Assembly: GCA_008638375.1 (NCBI GenBank)
Contig: CM018043.1
Location: 43,537,417-43,601,416, forward strand
Length of the DNA: 64,000 bases
Direction of reading: 5' to 3'
From: Nyssa sinensis
Taxonomy: Eukaryota > Streptophyta > Magnoliopsida > Cornales > Nyssaceae
Under the pieces are notes generated by a model that saw only the letters and a program-made list of their open reading frames with translations, ran no database searches and was not told the DNA's origin. Position numbers and translations under genes: made by a program. Positions within the stretch are counted from its first letter, which is position 1. Each line of letters begins with the position of its first letter. Below, piece by piece: positions 1 through 12,293 of the stretch.

Positions 1-1104
1 ATTCAAATAACCCAAATCAGTGCAAGTGCAACCAAATTCAAATTCATTTGTATCAAATTTGTTCCGATTGCCAAAAGAAATTAGGTTCAGTCAGGCTACA
101 CTAGGTTGGTGTCCAATAATGACCGATTCCAAATAATAATAAAAATAAGAAGTTTTGCCAAACTATTTAAACCAAATACAAATTCTTCAAAATAATTGGA
201 GAAGTATGTATAAATTTGGAAAATCACAAATTACATGCAATTAATACATTTAAATACACAAAAATACACATCTGTCAATCAAAATATAATAAATATATGT
301 ACACACACAATAAAGGTCTTTGACTTGGGCTTTTAAAGACTGAACTCAACTCTAATACAAATTGAGCTCGGACTTAAATTTTTTTATTCAAATACTTTCT
401 AGAGTATTGTAAAAAATGATGCAACACAAAACGTGAATAATGTATACGAGCATATCAATATCCACATTAGAAAATTACCATCCAACAAGAGAACAAAATT
501 TTCAGTTGAACTTGGATTAGGCTCGAATAACCTGCCTAAGTTGCCCCATTGTCAGAAAACTTTTGGGAGGCTTCATTTGGATAAGTAGAGAATAATAGAA
601 AGTGAAAGAAAGAAAGAAAAAACTAAATTTGTTAAAAGTTTGATTAGCAAAAAAAGAGAATTTTTTTATTTATTTATAAATACCGGATATACGTAATCAC
701 ATAATTTTCCACTCAAAGTGGCTTTTCGTTTGGTACAAAAATTATTGAGAATTTTATTTTTTTTTCTCATAAAAATACTTGTTTATAATCTGAGTTTTAA
801 TCTTGTCCTCTCCTTTTTCTTTACGCAACTTCTTTCTCCCTTCATTCAACAGTGGCAAAAGTTCTTTCATACTATAATTCTTTTCTTTTTCTTTTTTGGT
901 ATTTGATCTTATATCTTATACAATAGATTCTTAAAACATATGTATATATACAAGATTAATATATGCGGGCAATTATGTAGAATTTTTTAATATTTTAAAA
1001 ATTATTTATCTTTTTATATAGTTGTAAATTTTTTGAATTTTTTTTAGTTAATCTTTCTTCTAATTGTGTTCTAACGGAAGCTTGGATAAAAGGTCAAAGC
1101 TTCC
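1..1104. other. AT-rich non-coding flank
   Basis: No gene, RNA or element boundary is visible. The DNA is AT-rich with short poly-A and poly-T runs and a GAAA-rich patch near 600-630. It may be the 5' leader of the LINE that follows or unrelated flank; no promoter or TSD settles this. Confidence 0.5.
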
Positions 1105-2415
1105 ATGGCAGAGAGCGGGAGACTAAGGGTCATGGAAGCCAGTCTTGTATAGAAGAAAGAAGACCAATTTCCTTTCCTGAAGATGAATCGAAGAAATTAT
1201 ATTCAATGTTCGTAGATAACTTATCAGAATCGATGAAACCAAAAGAGTTATTCACATTATTCTCAAAATTTAGAGTTGTAAGGGACGTGTTCATTCCAAA
1301 GAAGAGGACGAGAGAGGTTCGGGTTGCGATTTGGTTTTGTTAGGTATGATTGTAGTGTAACAACGGGAGTAGCAGTTCCAAAGGTGAATGGACTATAGTG
1401 CATTGATAAACATCTCAAGGCTAATATGGCATATGTGAACAAGAGAAGGGTTAACAACCAATCTCGAATGACAAGGAATGGAAACGATGGTGTGAGGGGC
1501 ATTTCAGAAGCGAATCCCACCTTCCCTGAAGTAGTGAAGTGCTTCGTAAGTATTCCTAAGTTAATAACCACTATTAACAGTTTGTTTGGATAAGTAGGAG
1601 AGAAAGGAAAGGAAAGGAAAAGAGAGTATTAGTTATGAGAAAAAAGAAAGGAAAAGAAAGGAGAGAGTAATCCCTCCTTTATGTTTGGATAACTAATGAA
1701 ATGAAAAGAGAGGAAAGACTAATATAATCCTTTCATCTTGTTTGGGAATGATAAAGGAGAGAAATGAAAGGAAATGATTTTATAGTATTTTATTAGTATA
1801 CCTTTTGGATGCCTTAGGATAGATGTGTCATTTTTATTTTGACTCTTATAATTTTAAGGGTAATATTGGTATTATTAAAAATTTATTAAATTATTGTTTC
1901 CTTTCCCTCCGTTTCCTCCCACTTTTGGAGGGATAACAAAATTGCTTAAATGAGTGTTAAGCTCTCCCTCCCTTTCCCTCCATTTCCTTTCCTAATTTTT
2001 AAAACAAACATGATATAAGTTCCCATTTCTTCTTCGTCCCTTCCCTTTCTTTCCAATTCATTCCATCCAAACATAGTGTAAAGTACAAGAGAAGGGTAAT
2101 GGTTGGCTTTAAAGGAGTGCCATTGCTAGATTACGATCTTTAAGATCTACAAAATCTATCATCGAGGCTTTTCAAAGTGAAGGAGTATTTGAGATCCAAG
2201 TTCTATATTGGTTCGGATTTTATGTGTCCTAACCTTCCAATCAGTTGATGAGATGAAAGCCATGATTAAAGATAGTTCAGTATGGTTATCTGTTTGGTTT
2301 GATAAAGTTAAGATTTGGGATATCATTGAAAAAGTTGATCCAACTCGTACAGTATGGATCAATTGTTACGGAATACCATTGAATCTTTGGTGTGCTAATA
2401 CATTTTTTTAAGATA
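1105..2415 (+). pseudogene. LINE (L1-type) ORF1, 5' part, broken
   Basis: This is the N-terminal and central part of a plant L1-type LINE ORF1 protein, the RNA-binding partner of the LINE reverse transcriptase. An RRM fold is visible: an RNP2-like MFVDNLSE (1206-1229) followed by LFSKFRVVRDVFIPKK. After a frameshift comes an RNP1-like RFGFVRYD (1327-1350). A FPEVVK motif near 1519-1545 matches the usual linker. Past the MITE comes WL(stop)RS and the DUF4283-type block (2208-2411) with VDEMKAMIKD and the signature WINCYGIPLNLW. Stops (for example 2110-2112) and frameshifts near 1310, 2210 and 2405 rule out a working protein. A copia insertion ends it at 2420, and the C-terminal part continues at 62560. 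The family assignment is firm; the exact start is not. Confidence 0.8.
1578..2078. mobile_element. Tourist-like MITE, 501 bp, TSD TAA
   Basis: The termini are imperfect inverted repeats: CAGTTTGTTTGGAT on the left against CACTATGTTTGGAT on the right strand (12 of 14 match). They are flanked by TAA at 1575-1577 and 2079-2081. Three-base TWA duplications and short GGAT-containing inverted repeats fit PIF/Harbinger-derived MITEs. The interior is GGAAA-rich on the left and TTTCC-rich on the right, so it could fold back. It has no coding capacity. Deleting the element with one TAA puts the LINE ORF1 segments on both sides into one frame, apart from a later stop, which independently confirms the boundaries. 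Confidence 0.8.
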
Positions 2416-2420
2416 GGGAG

Positions 2421-2871
2421 TGAAAGAGATCTATGAAATAACAATCGGGGTTTGAATCCGGGTTACCTCTTGTAGTTTAGGTTTGCAGAAATGGAAGGAA
2501 CCAACTTTTGTTACGAGCTTCTCTATCATATATGTCGATGTAGAAACCTTTCTAGTCGATAGGATTACTACAAAATTGAGTCGCCTTTGTATTTCCACGA
2601 TCCAAGTCCAGAGGTTTCGCAATGGTAATCTTCGAAGAATCTCAGAGAAAAAATTGGAAGGCAAACCAAGAACCAAAAAAGTTGGCGGCTAGCCAAAATA
2701 TCCTCCCACACAAATCCCGTAACCAAAATGCAGAATAAATATTTACGTTGGTTGAAATTCAAAACCAATCATATGATGATAAGAATTTTAATCTTATCAC
2801 AACTCTTATTCAAATCTTGTGGATGCTTAAATGGCTATGGGTTCGGGTTTAACCCGACTCAATATCCAACA
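2421..2871 (-). repeat. copia 3' LTR (left), 451 bp
   Basis: Read on the minus strand it starts TGTTGGATATT and ends CTCTTTCA. It aligns along its length with 13668-14104 plus 62538-62554, including shared blocks such as the CAATCGGG segment and the TCTTATCACAACTC segment. The minus strand carries an AT-rich AAATATTTATT stretch near 2740 that could serve as a TATA region. A purine-rich stretch (ATGAGTAGGAGA on the minus strand, 2872-2883) abuts the LTR where a polypurine tract is expected. Confidence 0.85.
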
Positions 2872-5800
2872 TCTCCTACTCATCCACATAGGGTGAGTAT
2901 TAAGTTCTTCACATCACCTTCCACACACATGAAATGGATTGTGCAACTGAACAAGAAAGATCGGGGTAGGAAGTACTGTATCAAGCTACCATCACACAAA
3001 CATAGTACCTCATTACAAATAAACAAATGATTTTGTTTATGCTCTAGACTATTTCGTTACACCAGATCAACATTCCTTATCCCTCACAAGAACTAATCTC
3101 AGTGTGATTGCTTAAACCCTCTCATTTGTATTGTACTCATGATCACATCGATAAATCGACGGATCGCCTGAGCAATGAGTCACAACATAATAGTGTATTA
3201 TAAAACCATATTTCTTAGCTACTTACGTTAATCCTAATTAAATTCAACTGCTTTCCTAGACATTCCCCATCGGACCCCATCGATCATGGTCCTTTAGTAA
3301 CATGCTAAAGTAGCAGCATCAAGCTCTCTCTTCATAACGTAGTCCTAGGTCACAAAGGGCACAATGGAACTCAAAGTGGTTCTTAAAGCTCACTATAGTG
3401 ACGAACCAGGGATACATTCAATCACTTTCTTTATTAAAGGTCACATCAATAGCACATACAGTATGTAACGTATGCTATGACAGAGCTCCCACTCAATTAG
3501 GCACGTCAATCTCAATCTCATAAAAATAAGAATATACGTCATACGAATCTTAGTCTAGTCGCTATATAGCGCCGCCGCTATATCAGCGCCCATCATCATT
3601 ATCTCAACGCCTAACCCGAACACTCCAACCTAGTCACTCTCCTAGAACCTGTCTGAAAGTTCGCATTCGGCTTTCTTTAGGTTACATGAGGTGTGTGGTC
3701 AACCTTCATACTTGATTCTTTAAACAAATTTCATCTTGGCCCTTATTGTTAAGACGACATATATGATAAAGATTAATTCTCCCTCCAGCTAAGAATTCGA
3801 TGTCTCATCTTACTCGCTATCTAAACGCTAAGGCGATTACTTATGTGAGAGAGCCAATCAAAACATGTTGACATCTTTCATTTATGCTCACAACATTAAA
3901 CATTCATCTCAATACGAACACATAATCATATAATGATTAAATAATGTCACACGCTAGTCCAATACATCAAATCTAAAATAAACCCAACCATTAAACAGAA
4001 GATATAAAATATCACTAAGTATGGGCTTAAGACCACTTCCCTTTGCGCAACTTTATCTCAAACATATGTAGTGAAAAGTAATGTCAATATGTTTAGTTCT
4101 CCCATCATTACTATTGGTCTGCCAGCCTATTAGTGAGCCTAAGCTTCCAGTTTAGTGAGGAGTTCCCATGGTTCTATTCTTATGGATCTTAAGTCCAAAA
4201 GACACCACTAAAAGGGAAAGGCATCGCCTACGCTTATATCCCTCAAGCTTTTAAATCTTACAAACAATGTAGAATAAAGTTGCATCGAACGTAATACTTG
4301 TATATACTAGAGCTGCCATACGACCATAGTTGATAAACATATCATTTTACCTACATGACACTATGTTGAGGCGTTACTAGGATCTTCACAATGAAACTAC
4401 TACCTCAATTGCGACGACCAATTGTGTATTTTTAACATCACTTAGAAATCAAAGAAACCAATTAACTATTGTCCGATGAGCAAGCACTAAGTCGCTCTTA
4501 TAGTTTGACCATCTATACAAGCAAATCACTAAATTGTTATAATAATTTGACCATATATAAGAGTTGCAAAAACAATCAAGTATACATCCCAGTGCACTTC
4601 AGAATCTTAATTGCGCTCAAATAGGAAACTTCACAAAATATCTCTTTCACTACTAGTCCAATTGCAATGATTAAAACTAAAGTATGTCCGCATCAATATG
4701 TCAATAGGTTAGGACTGTGCTAACAAGATAGCTTACAGATTTCTCAAGACAAAATGAGAAATCCCTCAAGGTAATCTCCATGGAACTCAAATCCAAACAT
4801 AGTCTACTTCACCTCTATCCTCTTCAATATAGGACAACCACCTCCAAATGGTGACAACTAATTCCATATATGTCAGCAGCCACACAAAAGAACAAAATGC
4901 TTTCTTTGGACCATTTGTGGCTTTCTTGATCATTGCGAAGCCAATTGCTCGATGAAATCTAAGGTTCCACTAGCTTGGCAATGACCTTAGGTCACAAATG
5001 AACCTTTAAGTAAGCAGACTTGTGCTATTTGTTTGTTAACCTTAAAACCTAAAATTGCATAGACTGATTACTTTAGGTCACAAATAAACACTTGAGCAAG
5101 CATACTTGACACTTTTTATTCATTGACCTTGAAGCCCAAAACTTAATTCATGTAGAATCATCATCTAATTCTCCACAGAGGAGATAATATCTAAGTCCAT
5201 CTATAAAGCTTCTAAGATCCAACATGTGTGAAAATCATTAGAATAAGGTGGATAGAGACAATTCTCACCAGCTAGGGAGAATCTCTTTACATAGTTAATA
5301 CCCCCATTGGGATAAGACATTTTCAAAAAAAGATGGGCATAATTACTAGTTAATCAATCCTTCACAAAAGGAGATCAATCATTCTCAAAGCTTGATTATT
5401 TGCTAATTTAGCTCAACTTATTACTCATAGCAGCCATCCATACACTATTAGCATAGAAAACTTTTACCTTACATAAGAAGCAATATTCACTTAAACATGT
5501 GGAGCAATAGTTAAAATTTATCTTTTTAATCTCACAAAGAGGATGAGAATAAGATTTTACATTTGCTTCTACACAATTAAGGATCTTAAGAATCTTCCTC
5601 TAGTGGTACAATCCTAACTAATGGTACACTCCCACTAGGCGACAAGTCACTCCTACTATCCAAAACATCATCGACGATTACAGAATGAGATGACAATTTC
5701 CCACCCTCACCGAGAGATGGTGTGACTTATATAGATTCCATTAACTCACAAAGTTAAAAATCCTTTAAAGTTTTCTCATTGCGCAACTCAATTTAGTCAT

Positions 5801-7892
5801 GCCTTAATTTGGAGTGTTCTATTAAGAATTCAATGACCCTTTTAAACTTTCAAAAAAAAATATTTTAAAAAAAAAAATAACATTTTTTAAAACTTAGGGC
5901 CAAGTTTTCATAAAAATAATAAATAATGTGAACAAATCACATAAGCGCCAAAAATTGATAAGCCTTCCAAATTAAGCTTTTCACCATTCTCAATCTTAAA
6001 TGAACTGACTATTAGGACACTTGGTTAAGGATATAAGCCGCCTAAAACATGTTTGTGCCATCATCGACCTTCTGTATTTAACAAAATCCTATATCCTCAT
6101 TTTTCTCATATAATTGTCTTGAACTAATCAAACAAGTACTCTCGCTTACAATTAGTAAGAAGAATTTCTGAATTCTTAATTTTCGATACACGACCTCTTG
6201 AAAAATGCTTAAAGCAACTAATGCACAATGCCCAAAACAACTAATGCTTGAGTTAGGTGAGTAATCATAGTGCGAGTAATAAAATGAGAAAACAAGAGGT
6301 TTTGCTTTATGACCAATTTTCAAAACATTATGAGTTCGCATATGCTATTAGGACTGGTTCTAGTGGATAAAGAATCGGTCTACCTTACAAATAAGGTTTC
6401 CTACCGGCCTTTCCAATCAAATAGGGTTTACACACTGATAAGATGATTTTTGTGAGTAACCACAACAGGTTTTTTCAAGCTAATATATCCATCCAATCTA
6501 GTTCAATGTGTCTATGTTATTGCTAAAAAAAAAAACATTATGGAAAGCCATAAAGAGATAAGTCCAAAACTATCATATAATACAATGAGATAGAGCCACT
6601 ACCATACTCATATAACAAAGCTGCTTCTAACGATAGATCAAACTAATCAATCTACAATGAACGATTATTCATTGAGAATAAATAGTTCCATTCAGTCCCA
6701 AAGACTGAAAATTAAAGATGAGAAAATGATAAAAATAAATTGAACTGGATGTGGACCAAACAACTAGTCAAACACCGATATCCAATTATTTTATCAGAAG
6801 GCCATATATTGCTCAAAAGAATTAATCAGATCACATTTGTAGAGATTAGTTCTTATGCTATCAATTGTGTATAATCTACAAAACATTATGAGCAAAGTAA
6901 AGTCATGCTCTTTACGTGCTATTTTATGCCTCTTACTCAATTTCTTCTTTATTTTGAATAAAATTGTCAACTTTGACTCAGCACACTTACGAGCAAAATG
7001 ATCCATTTTATTCTCAAATAGCATCTTATTTTATAACGTATCTCTTCATCTGTCATGCATGCCCTTATGACACTTGACTTTCTTGCCTACTTTTGAGCAA
7101 CATTTTTCTCAGCCCCACCCTACTTAGCAACTGCTTCTTTGTCTATAAACATAGGCCAAAAAACCTTGTTTGATCCACCCTAGGCGACAAGCTTTGTGTA
7201 AGAGTTCGTCTCTTGGCGCTCTACCTTTATCTTAAGATAATGCACTATTTTGAAAAATATTTTTATTTAAATAAGTTTCTCGTTATGTAAGGTTTAAAAA
7301 AACTTTTTAAATACGAGCCAAGAGACTATTTGGTGAGAATTTGCTCTCATAAAAGGTAATTCTATATTTGTCATGGAACAAGTCCAAACAAAATTTTAAT
7401 GAGATTTATGTATATGCTGCTTTATATAATAAAACACATTCAACAACTTAATTAATTATGACAGGCTTCCATGCCTCATGGTATTGGACTATATTTCCTA
7501 TCGATCAATGTCTACACATATGCTATATGTGTGATGTGGTTATTCTAAACATTTATGTTGGTCAAACGAATATTCACATTCATTGAGTCTATTTCACTAC
7601 TTTCATAATACATAGGGTGACATTTAAGCATACATTCATTATATTATTTTGTTACCAAAAATTCAATTAAAAATATTATTCTATTGTACACTGTGAGATA
7701 AAATTTTTGCTAGATTCGTAATCACTCCCATTTATGTAAACAAAAATATATTTTTAAATGATTTCGAGCAAAATAATTTTGAATTAAAAATAGAATTTAA
7801 TTCATCTATAAAATGATTCTAAATTAAAACAAATTTAATTCATCCACATAATAAGAATAATTAATAAGCATGTTCTAAAGCGCATAGACTCC
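2872..7892 (-). pseudogene. copia internal region, decayed pol (3' part)
   Basis: This 5-kb stretch holds no long ORF. On the minus strand, 4103-4080 reads GRTKHIDI, the motif near the end of the copia RNase H domain. It is followed, after frame changes, by HYI and DKVAQREVVL-like residues. That places the end of pol about 1.2 kb from the 3' LTR, as expected for a minus-strand copia. Upstream (toward 7892) I could not identify integrase, protease or gag motifs with certainty. Weak minus-strand peptides at 6078-6341 and 6794-7024 are not recognisable. The assignment rests mainly on position between two copia LTRs, with one motif as support. Confidence 0.55.
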
Positions 7893-10548
7893 ACTTGTGT
7901 CACGACCCGAAACCCACCCTGTGCGGATCTCGAGTCGCGATCGCCGCCCCAAGACCCGAAGGTCTCGAGACAAGGCTCGCATTTGCAGCGGTATTGAATA
8001 GATGTGCTTCATGTGGTTGCGGAAGCGTGAAAAACTTTTTCTTTTCTTTTCTTATTTTAAAATTTGCACATCCGTCCGATACTGCCGCTATTCACAATGG
8101 TACACATGATTATACATTCATATAAAATTAGAGCATAACTAAAACTTAAAAGACTTCATAATTACAATCTTAATTCAACTGCCCCGTGGGGCTTAATACA
8201 TATCCTTAAATTGTCTGGTAATACAAAATACACTAATTAGAGTTCATGTGGTTTCCCAAAAAACTACTTAGGCAAGTCTCCCCAAAAGCTAGACTCATCC
8301 TCATCGTCTTCAAAAATCAACCTGCCATAAGTCACCTGAAAGGGGGCGGATAAAATTCGGGTAAGCTAATCAAAGCTTGTGAGTAATTCCTGCATTCGTC
8401 ATGGGGTTTTCAACTGGTTGTGGTTTAGCACAGGAGGGTTTATGAAATATGCGCTACCAATTGCTCGTACATTTTAGAACACAGAATATGTGCATTCTTA
8501 AAACAATAGCTTTGAAACAATTAAAGTATTCAAGCTAAATACACATTTTTTCAAATAGAGCATATGCAATTTAAAAGCATATAAACACGTGAAATAGAAT
8601 AGGGATAAATCCTACTTCTATTTTCAAAATCACTTGTCATCTTTTCTCTTTTATTAGGTGGAATCTGTTTCGAACCAGACTCCCATTTTACTGCAATGCT
8701 ACAATGGAGATATCTCATTTGCCTGGGGGATTAGATCCTTCTACTGGGCATGTACTGTTGAATCTCGAAGGACTTCAACCATCATAGGGGGTGGTACTTA
8801 GTACCGTTTATCTTGTAAAACATTTATCGCGTGACTTCTTCAATAGATACGTTCATGAGTATTTAAAACATGAAGGTATAACTTCTACAATGAAGCTTCA
8901 AATACATGTGATAATCAAATTCAGAATATTAAAGAGATTTGCATTTGATTTAGACATGCTAATTATTTTCAAGAAAAGAGCTGAATTTAAAACATTTATA
9001 AAGCATGCCGTAACAGAATATTTTAAAAGAACGGAATCATATAAAGACTGAATTTGATATCCAAAGGCTGCAATTAACTTGAACTTAAAACTTCTTCAAA
9101 TATATGGAGTTAAATCTCCAGTTCAAATGCAGGGTTACTCACCTCGTACACAGCAGACCCTACTGAGGCTTCTTGCCTTTATCTGCTCTTATCCTAAAAC
9201 AATTTGTAAATTTCACAATGAAATTAATCAACTAAAACTTAAATTTTTCCTTTACTACAAAAGTCAACTACAACTTATCTTATAGTGGTATCGTATATAA
9301 GAAACACGTATTACCTTTTGACCCACTCGTTTAAGGTTTCGGTGTTTTCTTTTTCTTCCTCTTTCCTTTTCTGTTCTTCCTCCTTCTTTTTCCTAGCCTC
9401 TGCCACCATTGCCTTGGTGGGTGATTTGTGAATGAAGGGGCTTACCGAGACGACCTCCGTCGCCTTGGCTATCCTGACGAACCTGTCAATCACTCTCTGA
9501 CGATGTAACAGTTCTTGCATGAAGGCCTGTTGCTTTGGATCCTTGGCCCTTTGTGCCTTGGTCATGATCGTGAATTTCAGTCGTTGTTCTTCCATAATTA
9601 TCACCTAAGATCAATTTATGAGTTAGAAATTTTATTTTAAGGTTGATGTGTTGTCGTGTCTTTTCGTAATTTATGTCCTCGTACACGCCGTGGATTAGTA
9701 CTTTGGCATTACTTTAATTTATAGTCATCTAACAGATGCTATTCATCAAATTTTATGTCTTTTTATTTTAGACATTTCTTTTGGTCGAATAGACTCTACC
9801 ATTGAGTCCGGAGCATCGAAGAAAGTCGGTTTAGGCTTCCCTAGAATTTAATTCGGACTCTGGTATGAAAAAGGGAAAAAGGTCTTTCATCGTTTTACGT
9901 GTCATATTTTTTTTTTCTGTACTTCGTTTCGTAATTTGGACTCCATTATTGAGTCCGGGATGTCAAAGAAAGTCAATGTAGTCCTTCCTTGGTTTTAATT
10001 TGGCTTTTGGTGTACTAGGGGTAATTTGGTCATTTTACTCCCTTACGTGTCTTTATGTTCGGACCTCATCTCGTGTCGTGGACCTCACCATTGGACTCAG
10101 AAGGTCCGAGATAGTAAGATTACACTAATAACTTGTTAATTTTGGTCAAGGGGTATTTTGGTAATTTATACCTTAACGTGTCTAAATTTTTCAGAGTCTT
10201 GCCTCGTAAAACAGACCCCACCATTAGATTCAGAATGTTTGAAATAGTTAGAATCCACTATTTATTTATTTTATTTGGACCTCGTTTGACTTATTTATAG
10301 GGCAGGGGTATTTTGGTCATTTTGACATTTTTAGGGGTCTTTAATTTTTTCGGGACCTCATTTCATGTCACAGACCTCACCAATGGACTCAGAAGGCCTG
10401 AGACAGTAGGAATACATATATAACTCATCTTATTTGGACACCGGGCCATTTTGGAGTATTTAATTTAATTAATTTAATTAAATTTAATTAAATTAATAGG
10501 TATAGTATATATATATTTTATGTGGGATTAGTGACAGGTTGAATACGG

Positions 10549-10601
10549 TGGCACGCTGGCCAGCGTGTCACCTCCCTCCCCATATATCCGAGTTCGAGTC
10601 C
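10549..10601 (+). promoter_or_regulatory. tRNA-like module 1 (box A/box B) with palindrome
   Basis: TGGCACGCTGG (10549-10559) resembles a degenerate Pol III box A. AGTTCGAGTCC (10591-10601) fits box B (GGTTCGANTCC) with one change. The first box lies inside a perfect 16-bp palindrome, CACGCTGGCCAGCGTG (10552-10567). Spacing is tRNA-like (about 42 bp box start to box start). No cloverleaf can be drawn with confidence. It may be a remnant of a tRNA-derived SINE head. Confidence 0.5.
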
Positions 10602-10691
10602 CACCAGGTGCAATGCACCTTTTTATTTTCAGTTTATTTTATATATATTATATATATAAATATTACCCCATATGTGACACACGCGCATGCG

Positions 10692-10745
10692 TGGCCGAAT
10701 GGAAAGGACGGGCGCGTGGGCACGTGAGGTCAGGGGTTCGAACCC
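10692..10745 (+). promoter_or_regulatory. tRNA-like module 2 (Ser/Leu-type arms)
   Basis: TGGCCGAATGG (10692-10702) is a good box A and GGTTCGAACCC (10735-10745) a near-perfect box B. A GGGTTCGAACCC stem-loop resembles a T arm. The TGGCCGAGTGG wording of the sister copy at 24669-24679 is that of class II (Ser/Leu) tRNAs. The anticodon arm is not canonical, so this is not a functional tRNA. Confidence 0.6.
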
Positions 10746-10790
10746 TACTGACCGCGAGTTTCTCCTCTTTTCTTTTAAACTTAAACCGTT

Positions 10791-10832
10791 ATATATATAT
10801 ACGTAATAGGCCCAAAACGACGCCGTCGTTTT
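10791..10832 (+). promoter_or_regulatory. TATA tract plus AAAACGACG inverted repeat
   Basis: An ATATATATAT tract (10791-10800) is followed by a perfect odd palindrome at 10814-10832 with 9-bp arms (AAAACGACG, one central C). The equivalent place in the LTRs at 34589 and 39056 also has a TATA-like box followed by AAAACG. This makes it the best candidate for the LTR promoter and for + as sense. Confidence 0.45.
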
Positions 10833-11848
10833 AATTCGGTGGCAGGTCCGTAGCTCGGCACGCGTCCGAGTCTCCCCTGCCAGTTTCAAATGAGTCGCGA
10901 GTTGACTCGGTCGTCTTCCCCACGATCACCCCCCTGTTGCCCTAGTTGCAGGTTTTCGTTTTTTCCTATTTCGTGATGTTTTACAACTCCGTTTCTTCTG
11001 CTTTCTTTTCTAAAATATCCCTAATACTTTATAGCACAGTTTTACATTGATTTGGAGGTTCGAATGTAGCTCAAAAGCTTGGTTTAAGCCATGATAACCG
11101 AACCTGTAAGTCGTCAGTTCATGCTCATTTCTTCATCATTTTTAGTGAGGTTGGGCTTATTTTGATCCCCTCTTCATGAGGATTCATTTTCCATTCATAG
11201 ATGTTGATTTAAAGGGGAGTTTAAAGGTTTGGGTTGTAAACCCGTAACCTGCAAGTCAATGGTTGGGGGCCATTTCTTGTGATTCTTGGTCGCGGGTATA
11301 GGTTTTTGGGATGCTCGTGAGGTCTAGTTGAAGTCTTGATAACCCAAATTGGGTTTAGAGGAAGTCGGTTCAGACCTGCTTCAAGCAAGGTCTTCAATGG
11401 CTGCCTTGTGTACGGTTGATGTTTCTAAGGTGTTTTAGGTTCAATTAATCATGCCTAGTTCATGTATATTCATCTTAATCATCATATGTACTAAATCAAA
11501 GGCTAAAACAGATTCATACGTATAGAAATTCTAAAGAGAGAAATTCAAGTGTTTTGTGGGTTTACCTTGTTCCAAACTGTTTCTCTCCCCTTTGCTTCTT
11601 GCTTCCCACTTCTGAACATCCTAGAATCTCCTTCAATCTCTCCCTCACTCTCGGATGGTTGTGTGTGTGTGTACAAGCACCATGCATATTTGTATAAAGA
11701 GAGGTGAATCATGGCAAATCTGATTGCCCCTCTACTTGGGTTAGCCAATTTCAGGCTTCTTCATGAGTGGTCTGAATTGCCACTGTTTGGCAGGCCATTG
11801 AGTGGCCGGTTGTGTGTGTGTGTGGTGTTTGACTTGTATTTTACTTAC

Positions 11849-11892
<44 letters not shown>
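11849..11892. repeat. AT microsatellite in solo LTR 1
   Basis: An interrupted (AT)n tract, with a shorter version in the sister LTR near 25909-25930. Further AT and GCAT tracts lie at 12029-12079. Confidence 0.9.
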
Positions 11893-11895
<3 letters not shown>

Positions 11896-12293
11896 TGGTT
11901 CAACCCTAATACACCTTGGATAATACACACACCTCTCTTTGACATACACTCACTTTTGTACACTTTGGGCAATAGCATACTCTCTTATTCCATATATAAT
12001 ATACATACATTTCATACATATTTTAACATACATGCATGCATGCATGCATACACTCATATATATATATATTCATATATATATTTAAAGTTATAATTATTTA
12101 TATAGTATATGTATTTTTGCATTTAATTATATATATATATATATGTATGTTACAATTTACTTCTTATATTAAAATAATTAATTACTTTAAAAATTAATTA
12201 TTTTCTTAAATGTATCATCTTTGTACTAATCTTCGTATCCTCGTAATACGTGTCACAATACCCGGCATTCTCAGGTCGGGGTATTACAACTTG

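Larger units (their letters stand above)
7898..12288 (+). mobile_element. Solo LTR 1 (4391 bp), TSD acttg
   Basis: It starts TGTCACGACCCGAAACCCACC and ends GGTCGGGGTATTACA, with perfect TSDs acttg at 7893-7897 and 12289-12293. No primer site, polypurine tract or coding region is attached, so it is a solo LTR (or an LTR-like element without internal region). It is closest to the copy at 22350. It contains four to five degenerate units starting with GACTC/GACCTC (9786-10470), two tRNA-like modules (10549-10745), a TATA tract and an AT microsatellite. The + orientation is inferred from the TATA element following the tRNA-like modules. A superfamily of Ty3/gypsy type is plausible from the termini but not proven. 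Confidence 0.9.

Noticed and set aside
560..900. Second copy of the TTTGGATAAGTA MITE
   Set aside because: Only the left 20 or so bases near 578-600 resemble the MITE; no right terminus or TSD was found.
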